Positions 1 to 8,985 of a DNA stretch of 64,000 nucleotides are shown piece by piece (the stretch's first letter is position 1; every line of letters begins with the position of its first letter). A program made the translations under genes and the position numbers. Under the pieces are notes generated by a model. The model saw nothing but the letters and a program-made list of their open reading frames with translations. It made no database searches and was not told the origin of the DNA. Source of the DNA: CBDBND01 sp965262665 (lineage in GTDB: Bacteria; Pseudomonadota; Alphaproteobacteria; Rhodospirillales; Rhodospirillaceae); the NCBI GenBank assembly GCA_965262665.1, contig CBDHFR010000004.1, positions 3,893,918 to 3,957,917 of the forward strand, written 5' to 3'.

Positions 1-829
1 GGACGTGGTGTTCTTGGTGGTCGCTCTCGACGCCGGCCGGCCGCGTTTTCGTTTGCTTTCTTCAATCGCGGCACGGCGACGGTCGCTCTCGACGTTCATC
101 TCAAGGATCGTGGCACGGTGGACCAGACGGTCGACGGCAGCCACCGCCGTTGTTTCGTCGGGGAACACTTTGTGCCATTCGCCAAAGGGCTGATTGGCTG
201 TGATTAGAAGTGACCGGCGCTCGTACCTGACCGAGATGAGTTCGAACAGCACACTCGTTTCGGCTTGATCCTTGCGCACATAGGCGAAGTCATCGAGGAT
301 CACGAGGTGATAGCGGTCCAGTTTCGCCAGCAGGTTCTCCAGCGTCAGGTCCCGCCGGGCCACCTGCAGCCGCTGCACCAGGTCGGTGGTGCGGGTAAAG
401 AGCACCCGGTACCCACTTTCCACCAGGGCCAGCCCGATTGCCGAGGCAAGGTGCGATTTTCCCGCACCTGGCGGGCCAAAAATCAAACAGCAGACGGCCT
501 TGGTCGAGCCATGCGTCGCCGGCCGCAAGCGCCATGACCTGGGCCTTGGAGATCGTCGGCACGACGTTGAAGTCGAAGTTGGCCAGGCTCTTGCCGGGCA
601 ACAGCTTCGCCTCGTTCAGGTGGCGCTGGATACGCCCGCGGGCACGTTTCGCCAGTTCGTGCTCGGCGAGGGCGGTGAGGAACCGCGCCGCCGGCCAGCC
701 CTCGGCATTGGCGCGTTCGCTGAAGCTGCGCCAGATATCCTTCATTGTCGGCAACCGGAGTTCCGTCAGCAACAGATCGAGCTTGAGTGCATCGACCTTG
801 TTGGCGGCGTCATCGCGTGTCTTCGTCAT
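1..829 (-). pseudogene. istB: istB-like helper ATPase of IS21, frameshifted and cut by window edge
   Basis: IstB is the AAA+ ATP-binding helper of IS21 transposition. The N-terminal part (from 829, MTKTRDDAANKVDAL) reads in one frame to about 497, and the Walker A part (GPPGAGKSHL) and the rest lie in another frame. A one-base (+1) step near 497 is needed to join them. The second copy has the same break. The start codon overlaps the istA stop as ATGA, as usual for this family. The last two codons are beyond position 1. Not translatable as a full protein unless recoded; treated as a pseudogene. Confidence 0.8.
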
Positions 830-1352
830 GATGCGCCGCCCATGCCGAGCAGCGCGCCGTAACCGGCAAGACGCGCGGGGATCACGCTGATCCTGGGCAT
901 TCCGCCCCGATCCGGTGCAAACCGCGCCTTGAGGCGGTCAAGATCCGGCAACCGCCGAGCCCGGAGGCAGTCGTCGATCTCCGTCGCCAGTGCCGCCTCG
1001 CAATTCTCCTCATGAGCCAGTGCCAGGAGCTTCACCGTCAGCCGGCACGCCGCGCGCTTGTCCAGCCGGGAGATCGCCAGCTCGAAGCAACGGCGATACC
1101 CGGGTCCAGTTCGGGATGGCGCCGCATCAGTTCCTGGAGAACGCCCACCGGGCGAACGCCGGCATTGTTCTCCAGCATCGGCACAACCTCGGAGTCAAAA
1201 ATATCGGCCAGCGGGTCTGGACGCCGCCGTCCCCGCGGGGCTTTCTTTTGCGAGGGAAGTGTCGGATCCCGCTTGATCCTGTAGCCGGTGGCAGCACTGA
1301 AACCTGCCTTCGCGGCGGCTACTTCAGTGGCGCTGGTTTTCCTGTGTTTCAT
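826..1352 (-). pseudogene. istA: istA transposase of IS21, internally deleted
   Basis: The N-terminus (MKHRKTSATEVAAAKAGFSA, start at 1352) is a typical IstA helix-turn-helix region and runs to about 1097. It is then joined out of frame to the C-terminal stretch that ends at 826 (MPRISVIPARLAGYGALL). The whole catalytic DDE core is missing. Compared with the copy at 23010-24192 a further 656 bp is lost, so this is a dead transposase gene. Confidence 0.8.
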
Positions 1353-1599
1353 GAAAGACCTCATCTGGTGATCAGTTACATGGCGGCCGGGCCCCTCGCG
1401 CTCCTCTATCGAGAATATCGCGAGACCATTACCGACCGGCCGCAATCGCCAAAAGAGGACAGGCAAAATTTCTATCCGGCGGCCTTCAACTACAATCGGA
1501 CTACGCCCTTTTTGCGTTAACGGCCGCCACTTCTGCCTCTCCACACGGGACTCTCAACTTGTTTGTCGCGCTGCTGTCACCTTGATTGCCGCGAAATAG

Positions 1600-2175
1600 A
1601 CTGCGACGATTCGCGATCGTGGCCGAGTGCGCAAAGAGCGTTTTGGCAAACGGGCCTTTGGCTGGCAGATAGAAGAATTTGCCAAGCTGCAAACCGAACT
1701 TGCCGAGGCGATCAAAGACGCGCACGCGAAAGCGGTCTCAATCCTGAATGAGCAAGTTGAACGCCGGAACGTAAACCTGCTTTCCGGCCATGACTTCAAC
1801 CGGCCCTTGGCGAGCATGAAGGCGGGCAATCTAAAGCTGGCCGACTCCGATGATGCGTTACGCTTCGAGGCCGATTTACCACCGGAGACCCGGCAACCGT
1901 CATGGATGCGCGATGCTGTACTCGCCATCGAGGGTGGACTTGCAACGGGTGTTAGTCCGGGTTTTAGGATTCCACCGGCTGGCACCGCCGCCAATGCGGA
2001 AGAGATCATACCGGAGCCGGGAAACCCCGGTGTGTCGATCCGTCAAATCAATCAAGCCGTGTTGTACGAGCTGAGTATTGTCAGCCGACCTGCTTATGCC
2101 GAGACCGCAGTTGAAGCACGCGAGGATGACGGCCCAATCATGAAGCCCCAACGAAGGCGCCGCCTGTGGCTGTAA
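1600..2175 (+). pseudogene. HK97-family phage prohead protease, 5' end removed by IS21
   Basis: The frame is open from 1600 (TATIRDRGRVRKERF) and reads into a stretch typical of HK97 prohead proteases (family U35): the conserved His region LLSGHDFNRPLAS and the catalytic Ser region ELSIVSRPAYAETAV. In the phage this enzyme cleaves scaffold and capsid during head maturation. The first part of the gene is absent because the IS21 right end lies immediately upstream at 1598; GTG 1627 could serve as an artificial start but is probably not the native one. The two catalytic-region motifs remain, so decay after the insertion is recent or mild. A major capsid gene would be expected next but is not present. 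Confidence 0.72.
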
Positions 2176-2243
2176 CAATCACGGCCGACGAACTTGCTGA
2201 AGCAATCGGCGTTGACTCGGCGACGGCGACACGATTGACCTGA
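2166..2243 (+). pseudogene. scrap of a phage head-tail connector (gp6-like) N-terminus
   Basis: A GTG-started reading frame of 25 codons (AVTITADELAEAIGVDSATA) resembles the beginning of gp6-like head-tail connector proteins. It overlaps the end of the protease gene and stops at 2241-2243, where the ParB-like/IS91 unit begins. Normally the capsid gene lies between protease and connector, so the capsid gene has been lost or was fused elsewhere. Identification rests on a short stretch only. Confidence 0.35.
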
Positions 2244-2260
2244 CAGACGAAGAGGCCCTC

Positions 2261-2848
2261 GTGTTCATGCTGGAACAGCATCGCCGCTCGGAGCGGATGA
2301 ATGACTCTTGCCGAATCGTGATGGCCCTGGCCCTGGAGCCCTATTGGAGTGTCACCGCCCGGGAACGCCAGCGCCAGGGGGGCAAGGAGACACTTTCGCC
2401 AAATTTGACCAAAGCAAAACCCATTGACGTCCGAGCGGAACTCGCTCGCGCCGCCGGTGTGGGGACCGGCAATGTGACCAAGGTCAAGCAACTGCTGGCA
2501 ACCACAACCCCAGAGGTGCACGACGCCCTGCGCCGGGGAGACGTCTCCATTCATCGGGCGTGGCTATGGCGCGTCCTGTCACCGAACCGGCAGAACGAAG
2601 AACTTAAGAAATACCGTACCGGCAAAAACATCCAACACGCCATTCACAACACCATCCGCCACTTACTTCGTAATCACGAAGCCAGGCAGGACAACGTGTT
2701 ATCGATCGAACAGTTCGCCGCAAAGCTGGCCCGCCCCGCACGGGGCATGCCGGCGAACGCAACGCTGCTCATGGCCGAACTGCCAGGGCCCGCAATCGTG
2801 GTGAGCCGCGACCTGTACGAACACCTGCTGGAGAAAAAGCGCTCGTGA
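2261..2848 (+). CDS. ParB/KorB-like DNA-binding protein coupled to an IS91 transposase
   Basis: This 195-residue protein resembles the central helix-turn-helix region of ParB/Spo0J-type proteins: a block around residues 28-90 (RERQRQGGKET, then DVRAELARAAGVGTGNVTKV) looks like the recognition helices, followed by a basic C-terminal part. ParB-like proteins bind specific DNA sites; here the role is unknown. It ends in GTGA at 2845-2848, which is also the start of the IS91 transposase, so the two are probably translationally coupled and belong to one element. The frame is open a little upstream (in-frame GTG at 2258), so the exact start is uncertain. It could instead be a leftover host or phage regulator captured by the element. 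Confidence 0.55.
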   Translation: MFMLEQHRRSERMNDSCRIVMALALEPYWSVTARERQRQGGKETLSPNLTKAKPIDVRAELARAAGVGTGNVTKVKQLLATTTPEVHDALRRGDVSIHRAWLWRVLSPNRQNEELKKYRTGKNIQHAIHNTIRHLLRNHEARQDNVLSIEQFAAKLARPARGMPANATLLMAELPGPAIVVSRDLYEHLLEKKRS

Positions 2849-3951
2849 GGCAACCGGCCAAGCTGCGGCTCAAGCACATCCTTACCCTGGCACGGGCCGA
2901 TTGGGACAATGAGCAGATGCGGCCCGCCGTGCGGGAGGCGTTCCGCAAGGTGTTGGCCTGTGGCACCGCCGCCCTGGGCGCCGAGGTGTTCGCCTCCGCC
3001 AATGAGACCCGGGTGGTCCCCCACACGTGCAAGTCCCGCGCCTGTCCAAGTTGCGGCCACCGGGCGACGACGCTCTGGCAGCGCGACCAATGGCGGGAAC
3101 TCCCCGACACATCCTATACCCACGTCACCCTCACCATGCCGGATGTGCTCTGGCCCCTGTTCCGGAACAACCGCCACCTGCTCCATGACCTGCCGGCCCT
3201 CGGGGCCAAGATCATCGAACGTTTGGCCTGGCGGACATACGGCGTGCGGCTGATGATCCTGGTGATTCCACACACGTTTGGTCGCCACCTGAACTTCAAT
3301 TGTCACCTGCACGTGCTCGTCTCCCAAACCGGGCTCGATGCCGATGGCACGGCTTGGCGGAAGGCCCCGCTCGACCGCAAGGCATTAATGCTCCTGTGGC
3401 GCGACGCCGTGGTGGACTACTTAAGAGAAGCGTATCGCAGGGGTATCCTGGAGACCGGCCAGAGCGCGGGCCAACTCGCGGATCTCCTGCACCGGCAACA
3501 GGAACGGTGGTGGAATACCCACATCAAACGGTTCCAGGGCAAGAAACAGTTCCTCGGCTACGCGGGCCGCTACGTCCGCCATCCCCCCATCGCACAGCAC
3601 CGGTTCAGGAAGTTTGACCGTCACGAAATACATTTCTTGACGAAAGATACGAAGACGAAACAAATGGTCATCACCCAGTACACGACGGCTGGCTTCGTGG
3701 CCACGTTGGCCGATCACGTGCCCGACCGTTACCGCCACGCCATCCGCTACTTCGGGCTGCTGGCCCCACGCACCAAGGCCCGCACGCACGACATCGTGTT
3801 CGCTTTGCTGGGGCAGAAACGCCGTGGCAAGCCGTGGCGTCTAAGCTGGGCGGCCTCGCTCAGGAAATACTTCAGGGTCGACCCATTGGTGGACCGCAAG
3901 GGAGAACGGATGCATTGGGTCGGACGACTGGAGCCGACCGCACGGCGCTGA
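2845..3951 (+). CDS. IS91-family HUH transposase
   Basis: A 368-residue transposase. Near residues 50-75 there is a zinc-binding segment (CKSRACPSCGHRATTLWQRD), then the HUH metal site (FNCHLHVLV, about residues 150-160) and a catalytic-tyrosine region (GYAGRYVRHPPIAQHRF, about 235-250). IS91 elements move by a rolling-circle mechanism and do not create target duplications. Length and motifs suggest an intact protein. The GTG start overlaps the stop of the ParB-like gene. I could not identify the oriIS/terIS ends. Confidence 0.85.
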   Translation: MRQPAKLRLKHILTLARADWDNEQMRPAVREAFRKVLACGTAALGAEVFASANETRVVPHTCKSRACPSCGHRATTLWQRDQWRELPDTSYTHVTLTMPDVLWPLFRNNRHLLHDLPALGAKIIERLAWRTYGVRLMILVIPHTFGRHLNFNCHLHVLVSQTGLDADGTAWRKAPLDRKALMLLWRDAVVDYLREAYRRGILETGQSAGQLADLLHRQQERWWNTHIKRFQGKKQFLGYAGRYVRHPPIAQHRFRKFDRHEIHFLTKDTKTKQMVITQYTTAGFVATLADHVPDRYRHAIRYFGLLAPRTKARTHDIVFALLGQKRRGKPWRLSWAASLRKYFRVDPLVDRKGERMHWVGRLEPTARR

Positions 3952-4338
3952 ATAACGCTGGGACGGGGCGGCGGGCACACACGGTCCGTCGCGGCGCTTG
4001 GCGAACGGCGCATTTGACGGCGCGGCCCACCTTCAGGCCCGGCGCTTGCCACCAGAGAAGTTTCACCACGCCCCCAATCAATACGGCCGTAACCCCTGTA
4101 GCCCCCGAGACGGCCCCCATGCACGCCACTCCAAAGGGATGGGGTGACCCGATTAAACGTCCAGACCACCGGAAATCGATTTTTTGATTTTCCTATATAT
4201 TTAAGAGTATCTTGGAAACGCGTGAAAGTTTGTTATCGGCCTGCGGGCGGATGCTCCTCGTCGTGGAATAGCGGTGGGCAGGTTTCGTATCCGCGCGGCG
4301 GGACTGCTATACCCGATCAGTTAATGGAACCAAGCAAC
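3952..4338. other. intergenic: probable IS91 right flank and TBDR leader
   Basis: A 387-bp stretch without a convincing gene. The GC-rich first half (to about 4150) probably still belongs to the IS91 element; the second half, with an AT-rich patch near 4180-4205, precedes the TonB receptor and is where its promoter should be. I see no clear terminator or operator. Confidence 0.3.
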
Positions 4339-6873
4339 ATGAACAAACAAGCAATCGCCTGCGAACGCCTAGCTTCAAATCTCTCCAAGATCGGCCTCTC
4401 ACTGCTGGCGCTATTCGCCGCAACGTTTGTTAGTAGCGGCCAAGCGATATCCGAGACCGCGCAAGTGGAAATTGAGGAAGTGGTAGTGGTTGGCACCCGG
4501 GCGCTGCCCCGTTCCGTCGAGGATTCGTCGGTTCCCGTCGACGCCATCAGCAGTGAAGATTTCGAGAATCAAGGCGGCAGCGACATGTCCAATCTGATAA
4601 GGGCGCTGGTGCCTTCCTTCCACGTCAACGACAACCCGTCTCGCGACCTGGCGGCCCTGTTGCGCCCGGTCAACCTGCGCGGACTGGCTCCGGACCACAC
4701 CCTGGTGCTGATGAACAACAAGCGCCGGCACCGGGGCTCAGTCATACAGTGGATTTCTAACGGCGCTTCCAACGGTGCCCAGGGGCCAGACATTTCTGCC
4801 ATTCCCGCCATAGCCATCAAGCGCATGGAGGTGCTGCGCGACGGCGCGGCGGCCCAGTACGGCTCCGACGCTATCGCTGGTGTGCTGAACTTCGTCCTCA
4901 AGGATGCTTCGGAGGGCGTCACTTTCGAGGCTCGGTATGGCTTTTATACAGAGAATTCCGATGAGGACCTGACCACCATCGCTGGCAATGTCGGCCTGCC
5001 GCTGTCCGACAACGGTTTTGCCAATTTGAGTATCGAATACGCCGAATCCTCGCCGACAGACCGTAGCGTACAGCACCAGGACGCCACGGCGCTGATTGAC
5101 CTCGGCATCCCGAACGTCGCAAACCCGGCCAAGCCCTGGGGTTCGCCCAAGGTCAGCGACAGCATCAAGTCTGTAGCCAACCTAGGCCTCAAACTCAACG
5201 AAGACCATTCCATCTACGCGTTCGGCAACTATGCAAACCGCGAGGTGGAAACACCGTTCTTCTTCCGCAGCCCAATGAACCGTAACGGAGTGTATAAGAC
5301 AAGCAGCAATATATTCCTGGTCGGTGGCGATGGTTGCCAAGCGAAGTATAACGTGCCGTCTACAGCCAACAACCTACTGGCTTTCCGGGACGCGGTGACT
5401 GCCGATGCGGACTGTTTTTCATTCGTCGAACTTTATCCGGAAGGGTTCACGCCGACCTTCGGCGCGGAGATGACCGACTACTCTGTCGTCGCCGGGGTGA
5501 AGGGCGGCTTGGCTAATGGGCTGCTCTATGACATCTCCGGCAGTATCGGCGAGAACAACATGGATGGCTTCCTCAATAACTCGCTGAATCCCTCCCTTGG
5601 CCCAAATTCACAGCGGGATTTTGACATCGGCGAGTACACACAACAAGAAACCAACTTCAACCTCGATCTGTCCTACCTGATCGATGTCGGCATGGCCTCG
5701 GACCTCAACATCGCCGGCGGTTTCGAATGGCGCGAAGAGGAATTCGAGATATCCACGGGCGAGCAGGCCTCCTGGGAAATCGGGCCCTATCAGCAGTACG
5801 GTTTCGGTACCGGTTCAAACGGCTTTGGCGGCTTCAACCCCGCATCGTCCGGGACCTGGAACCGCGCCAATATCGCGGCCTATCTGGACCTGGAAGTGAA
5901 CGCCACCGAAAACTGGCGCATTGGCGGGGCCTTCCGCTGGGAGGACTTCGACGGTTTCGGCAGCACTACCAATTTCAAGCTAGCCACCCACTTGCGCTTA
6001 ACGAACGCGTTCGCTCTGCGCGGATCCTTCGGCAGCGGCTTCCGGGCGCCGACGCCGGGTCAGTCCAACGCCCGCAACGTTTCTACTGTGGTCAATGCCG
6101 CTACCAACGCCTTCGAGGAGAGGGGCACCATCGGCTCCACCCACCCGGTGGCAATGGCCTTGGGCGGTCGAGAGCTTGAGCCGGAGGAAAGCGAGAACCT
6201 TAGTCTCGGCGCCGTGTTCGCCCTGGACAATGGTCTGAGCCTGACCGCGGACTACTTCCGCATCAATGTCGATGACCGGATCGCCCTGTCGGGCCTATTC
6301 AACGTCACGGACGAGATCAAGCAGGCTCTGGTCGCCGCTGGAGTTCCAGAGGCTCGCGAATTCACGTCGGTGCGCTACTTCACCAACGACTTCGACACCA
6401 GGACCGAGGGCGTCGATGTCGTGCTCTCCTACGGTTGGGAAACGGATCTCGGCAGCACCGACCTGCTGCTCTCGTTCAACCACACCAGCACCAAGGTGCG
6501 CAACTTCCGCGCAGGATCGACGATCACCGCCGACGACACAATCGACAACCTGGAGCGCGGGGCGCCGGAGACACGCTTCAACCTGACACTTACCCACAGC
6601 ATCGACCAGTGGTACCTGATGGCGCGCTACAGCTATTTCGGCGAGTGGTACGACGACCACAGCGCCGCCGATTTCGACGGCTACGGCTTGGCGGACTTGA
6701 TGGCGCGGTACAACTTTACGAGCGGCCTAGCTCTCTCGATCGGCGCCGAAAACGTGCTGGACGAGTATCCGGATAAGGCCATCAACTACGGCAATGGACG
6801 CAAGTATCCGCGCTACTCCCCAGCGGGCCACAACGGCGCACTGGTTTATGCCAAGGTCAGTTATTCGTTGTAG
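4339..6873 (+). CDS. TonB-dependent outer membrane receptor (TBDR 1)
   Basis: An 844-residue outer membrane receptor. The N-terminus has a signal peptide (hydrophobic LSLLALFAATFVSSGQA), a TonB-box-like EEVVVVGTR and a plug domain with the LRGLAPDHTLVLMNNKRRHR and DGAAAQYGSDAIAGVLN motifs. The rest is a 22-strand-type barrel ending in the aromatic residue pattern usual for BAM recognition (YAKVSYSL). It imports a scarce ligand using TonB/ExbBD energy; the ligand cannot be told from sequence. It is a close relative of the receptors at 11490-14117 and 16170-18713, sharing plug motifs. The frame is open upstream, but ATG 4339 precedes the signal peptide directly. Confidence 0.9.
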   Translation: MNKQAIACERLASNLSKIGLSLLALFAATFVSSGQAISETAQVEIEEVVVVGTRALPRSVEDSSVPVDAISSEDFENQGGSDMSNLIRALVPSFHVNDNPSRDLAALLRPVNLRGLAPDHTLVLMNNKRRHRGSVIQWISNGASNGAQGPDISAIPAIAIKRMEVLRDGAAAQYGSDAIAGVLNFVLKDASEGVTFEARYGFYTENSDEDLTTIAGNVGLPLSDNGFANLSIEYAESSPTDRSVQHQDATALIDLGIPNVANPAKPWGSPKVSDSIKSVANLGLKLNEDHSIYAFGNYANREVETPFFFRSPMNRNGVYKTSSNIFLVGGDGCQAKYNVPSTANNLLAFRDAVTADADCFSFVELYPEGFTPTFGAEMTDYSVVAGVKGGLANGLLYDISGSIGENNMDGFLNNSLNPSLGPNSQRDFDIGEYTQQETNFNLDLSYLIDVGMASDLNIAGGFEWREEEFEISTGEQASWEIGPYQQYGFGTGSNGFGGFNPASSGTWNRANIAAYLDLEVNATENWRIGGAFRWEDFDGFGSTTNFKLATHLRLTNAFALRGSFGSGFRAPTPGQSNARNVSTVVNAATNAFEERGTIGSTHPVAMALGGRELEPEESENLSLGAVFALDNGLSLTADYFRINVDDRIALSGLFNVTDEIKQALVAAGVPEAREFTSVRYFTNDFDTRTEGVDVVLSYGWETDLGSTDLLLSFNHTSTKVRNFRAGSTITADDTIDNLERGAPETRFNLTLTHSIDQWYLMARYSYFGEWYDDHSAADFDGYGLADLMARYNFTSGLALSIGAENVLDEYPDKAINYGNGRKYPRYSPAGHNGALVYAKVSYSL

Positions 6874-6955
6874 AAGCCACACTGGAGCCTAGGAGACCGC
6901 CCCTGTTCAATGGGGCAGATCAATCCCGGGTCTGTGCCTGACTTCAGCGCCCAGG

Positions 6956-7058
6956 GGACATTTTTAGAACTTCATCTGGCTTTCAAAAGCGAAAGGGTCG
7001 CTTTTCCCATTATTTTTGCTAAAGAAATAGCTCATACTGAACTGCGGCAAAAAGCTAA
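6956..7058 (+). repeat. dispersed repeat of about 100 bp, pair of 58160-58262
   Basis: The sequence starting gggacatttttagaact reappears on the minus strand at 58160-58262 with moderate divergence, including shared segments gctttcaa-agcgaaa and catactgaac. It is AT-rich and not clearly coding. It probably is the end of an unidentified mobile element; here it follows TBDR 1, at 58.2 kb it truncates a transporter gene. Confidence 0.6.
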
Positions 7059-7082
7059 TTTCCATGAATTATGCGGACTACC

Positions 7083-7160
7083 AAGGGCATTGTCAGACTA
7101 AAATAGCATGTTAGAATTTTCCGGTTGTTGAGCCAGCTTCGTCGCCCGTACTTGTCCGGT
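7083..7160 (+). repeat. IS6-type element end, pair of 24447-24525
   Basis: It begins with ggcattgtcagactaaa, the same terminal inverted repeat as the IS6-family element at 43849-44650, and continues into a stretch (gttagaattttccg, cttcgtcgcccgt) that reappears inverted at 24447-24525. It is a solitary end: no transposase follows. Confidence 0.6.
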
Positions 7161-7200
7161 GTCCCTTCCATTTACCTTATCCGCCGGAATTCATGATGAA
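7161..7200 (-). repeat. dispersed palindromic element, half copy a
   Basis: Half of the dispersed palindrome family: gtcccttcc, then ttaccttatccgccgg and attcatgatg. Compare 55681-55720 and 56624-56697. The partner arm is not present. Confidence 0.6.
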
Positions 7201-7232
7201 GTCGAGCAAGGTGTTTGTGATCTAAGATAGCC

Positions 7233-7350
7233 AATCACCTCAATTTGTCCCACATATTCTGACGGCGAATATTGCCCGGAACGCCGTGAGCACACATCCG
7301 CCGCACGGCCCAGACCAGCTTTCCGACAATGTGGGCGTCCTCTGCTAGAC
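7233..7350 (-). repeat. repeat with coding look, pair of 55726-55837
   Basis: On the minus strand this reads AHIVGKLVWAVRRMCAHGVP then GNIRRQ; a related sequence lies at 55726-55837 on the plus strand (AHIVGK, then a shared gcaatattcgccgtca). Both copies neighbour a dispersed palindrome half. I do not recognise the peptide; it may be the end of an unknown mobile-element gene. Confidence 0.45.
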
Positions 7351-7367
7351 AAGTAATGGAGCGCTTA

Positions 7368-8274
7368 GAGTCGGTTTCGAAAGTCATGCGGCTCGGGCCA
7401 ATCTGCGGACGAGGAGCATGACGGAGGCGGCGTAGAGGAAGGCGCGGGCCGAGGCGATGGTGGCCTCGAAGTCCTTTGCCAGTCGCCGGTTGCGGTTGAT
7501 CCAGGCGAAGAAGCGCTCCACGACCCAGCGGCGCGGTTGGACGGCGAAGCCGACCTGATCGGGGCTTTTGCGCACGATCTCGACGGCGATCATGGTGGCC
7601 GTGGCGACCTTCTCGCCGGCGTAGCCGCTGTCGGCAAAGACCTTCTCGATGAACGGAAACGAGCCGCGTGAGGCGCACAGCAGCGGCCCGCCACCATCGC
7701 GGTCCTGGATACTCGCCGGATGCGCCTCGAGCACGAGGCCGCGCCCGTCGGTGTCGACCAGCGCGTGGCGCTTGCGCCCCTTGATCTTCTTGCCCGCATC
7801 GTAGCCGCGGGGGCCACCAGCCTCGGTCGTCTTGACGCTCTGGCTGTCGATAATCGCGCCGCTCGGGCTGGCCTCGCGTCCGACCCGCTCGCGATCGGCC
7901 ATGACCAGAAAGTGGTTGATCTTCTCAAGGAGGCCGTCGTCGCGGAACTTAGCGAACCAGCGATAGATCGTGCCCCACGGTGGTAAATCGCTTGGCAGCA
8001 AGCGCCAAGGGCAGCCAGCCCGCATCACGTAGAAAATGCCGTTGACGATCTCTCGCATCGGCCATGACCGGGGCCGTCCCGTGCCATGAGCCGGAGGCAA
8101 ATGAGGCTCGATCACAACCCACTCCGCAGCGGTCAAATCAGTCTGATAACGCAGCGCCTTGCGGCTATGCTGCTCTCGGGTGGTCGGCGTCCACATGGCG
8201 GCTCCAGATCGGTTTCAGCAACCTTCCTGGAATCACATCGACACCGGCCACTCAACCCCTTTCGAAACGGCCTC
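7368..8274 (-). mobile_element. complete IS5-family element (IS1031-like) with TTA duplication
   Basis: The ends form imperfect inverted repeats: gagtcggtttcgaaag at 7368 and the complement of ctttcgaaacggcctc at 8259-8274. Both flanks carry TTA (7365-7367 and 8275-8277), the 3-bp TNA-type duplication made by IS1031-type IS5 elements. The single transposase gene is intact. This is the best-preserved insertion in the window and probably recent. It landed beside the repeat at 7233-7350. Confidence 0.88.
7384..8196 (-). CDS. IS5-family DDE transposase
   Basis: A 270-residue transposase in one frame. The N-terminus (LTAAEWVVIEPHLPP) and the segment GCPWRLLPSDLPPWGTIYRW are typical. The catalytic triad is visible as D in AIIDSQSVKT, D in VFADSGYAGEK and E in WVVERFFAWINRNRRLAKDF. 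It fills almost the whole 907-bp element. Confidence 0.92.
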   Translation of the reverse strand: MWTPTTREQHSRKALRYQTDLTAAEWVVIEPHLPPAHGTGRPRSWPMREIVNGIFYVMRAGCPWRLLPSDLPPWGTIYRWFAKFRDDGLLEKINHFLVMADRERVGREASPSGAIIDSQSVKTTEAGGPRGYDAGKKIKGRKRHALVDTDGRGLVLEAHPASIQDRDGGGPLLCASRGSFPFIEKVFADSGYAGEKVATATMIAVEIVRKSPDQVGFAVQPRRWVVERFFAWINRNRRLAKDFEATIASARAFLYAASVMLLVRRLARAA

Positions 8275-8411
8275 TTAGTCCGGGTTGGCGGAGATTAGCC
8301 GCTGCCGGGTCTGCTCGCCGCGCATGACGACCGCCCCGGTTTGACTCATCAAATAGAAATGCCTATCAAGCGCTTAAACCCAACTCGCCAATAGACACCA
8401 AGGCCAAGAAC

Positions 8412-8975
8412 CTATTGCCAATTATTGTTGGCATACCCATCGATCATCGTAGAGGCACGCTCTAAAATCGGCTGCCACTCGGTGCCCGAGTGTCCCTGGC
8501 CGAGCCAGCCAAGCGCCCCAGGTTTTTGCTCCAGGAGCGGCAGGAAGCGCATAGGATCGAAGACCATGTCAGCCTTCTCGTAGGATCGGCGGTGTCGCGC
8601 GACCACCTCCGCCCCGCAGCCGATGACGACCTTGTCGACATAAACGCGAACCTGGACCTCATGATGGGCATAAGCCACTGGCACCGAGTAGTCGTTGCCG
8701 CGGTAGCGCACCATTGAGATCGATGTGGCCCGGGTGCTAACCTTCTCGCTGGCGTCATACGCCACAGCAGGAAGGCCCATCAACGCATCGAGATCGCGCG
8801 CATCAGGCGTTCGCCGATCGTCTCGCTGTGCCCGCACGCAGCACCTCGCTCTGGCGCTTGAGGCACTATACCTCCAGCCAAGCATTCAGCGCCTCGAAGC
8901 TCTCGCAGCGGGGCATCGGGACCAGGGAGTTCCGTCGGGCATCTGCCGCGTTGGTGCACTCAAGGGTCTTGATGG
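8412..8975 (-). pseudogene. istA: C-terminal fragment of an IS21 IstA (second IS21 type)
   Basis: Minus-strand frames give IstA C-terminal sequence: CESFEALNAWLE, then DLDALMGLPAVAYDASEKVS, then VRYRGNDYSVPVAYAHHEVQ and RSYEKADMVFDP, with a change of frame near 8860. This IS21 is unlike the copies at 1 and 21901. The fragment cuts off the beginning of the permease gene that follows on the plus strand. Confidence 0.75.
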
Positions 8976-8985
8976 CGTTGAAAGA

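Larger units (their letters stand above)
1..1598 (-). mobile_element. IS21-family element, partial copy A1
   Basis: This is the istA end and most of istB of an IS21-family element, nearly identical to the copy at 21901-24438. The left end lies outside the window. Relative to that copy it lacks 656 bp: the sequence jumps at about 1097 from what corresponds to 23280 to what corresponds to 23937, at a short shared gata. The right end is the point after gcgaaata at 1591-1598, where the two copies stop matching. It sits directly in a phage prohead protease gene. The internal deletion is not a multiple of three, so this copy cannot make a working IstA. Confidence 0.9.

Noticed and set aside
265..1520. 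Several long plus-strand frames over the IS21 copies (also 22449-24360)
   Set aside because: They are antisense to istA/istB, which have clear family motifs on the minus strand; the GC-rich codon bias opens the opposite frames.
2261..2848. ParB-like gene as part of a plasmid partition or replication origin
   Set aside because: There is no ParA, Rep or parS-like array nearby; its overlap with the IS91 gene argues for membership of that element.
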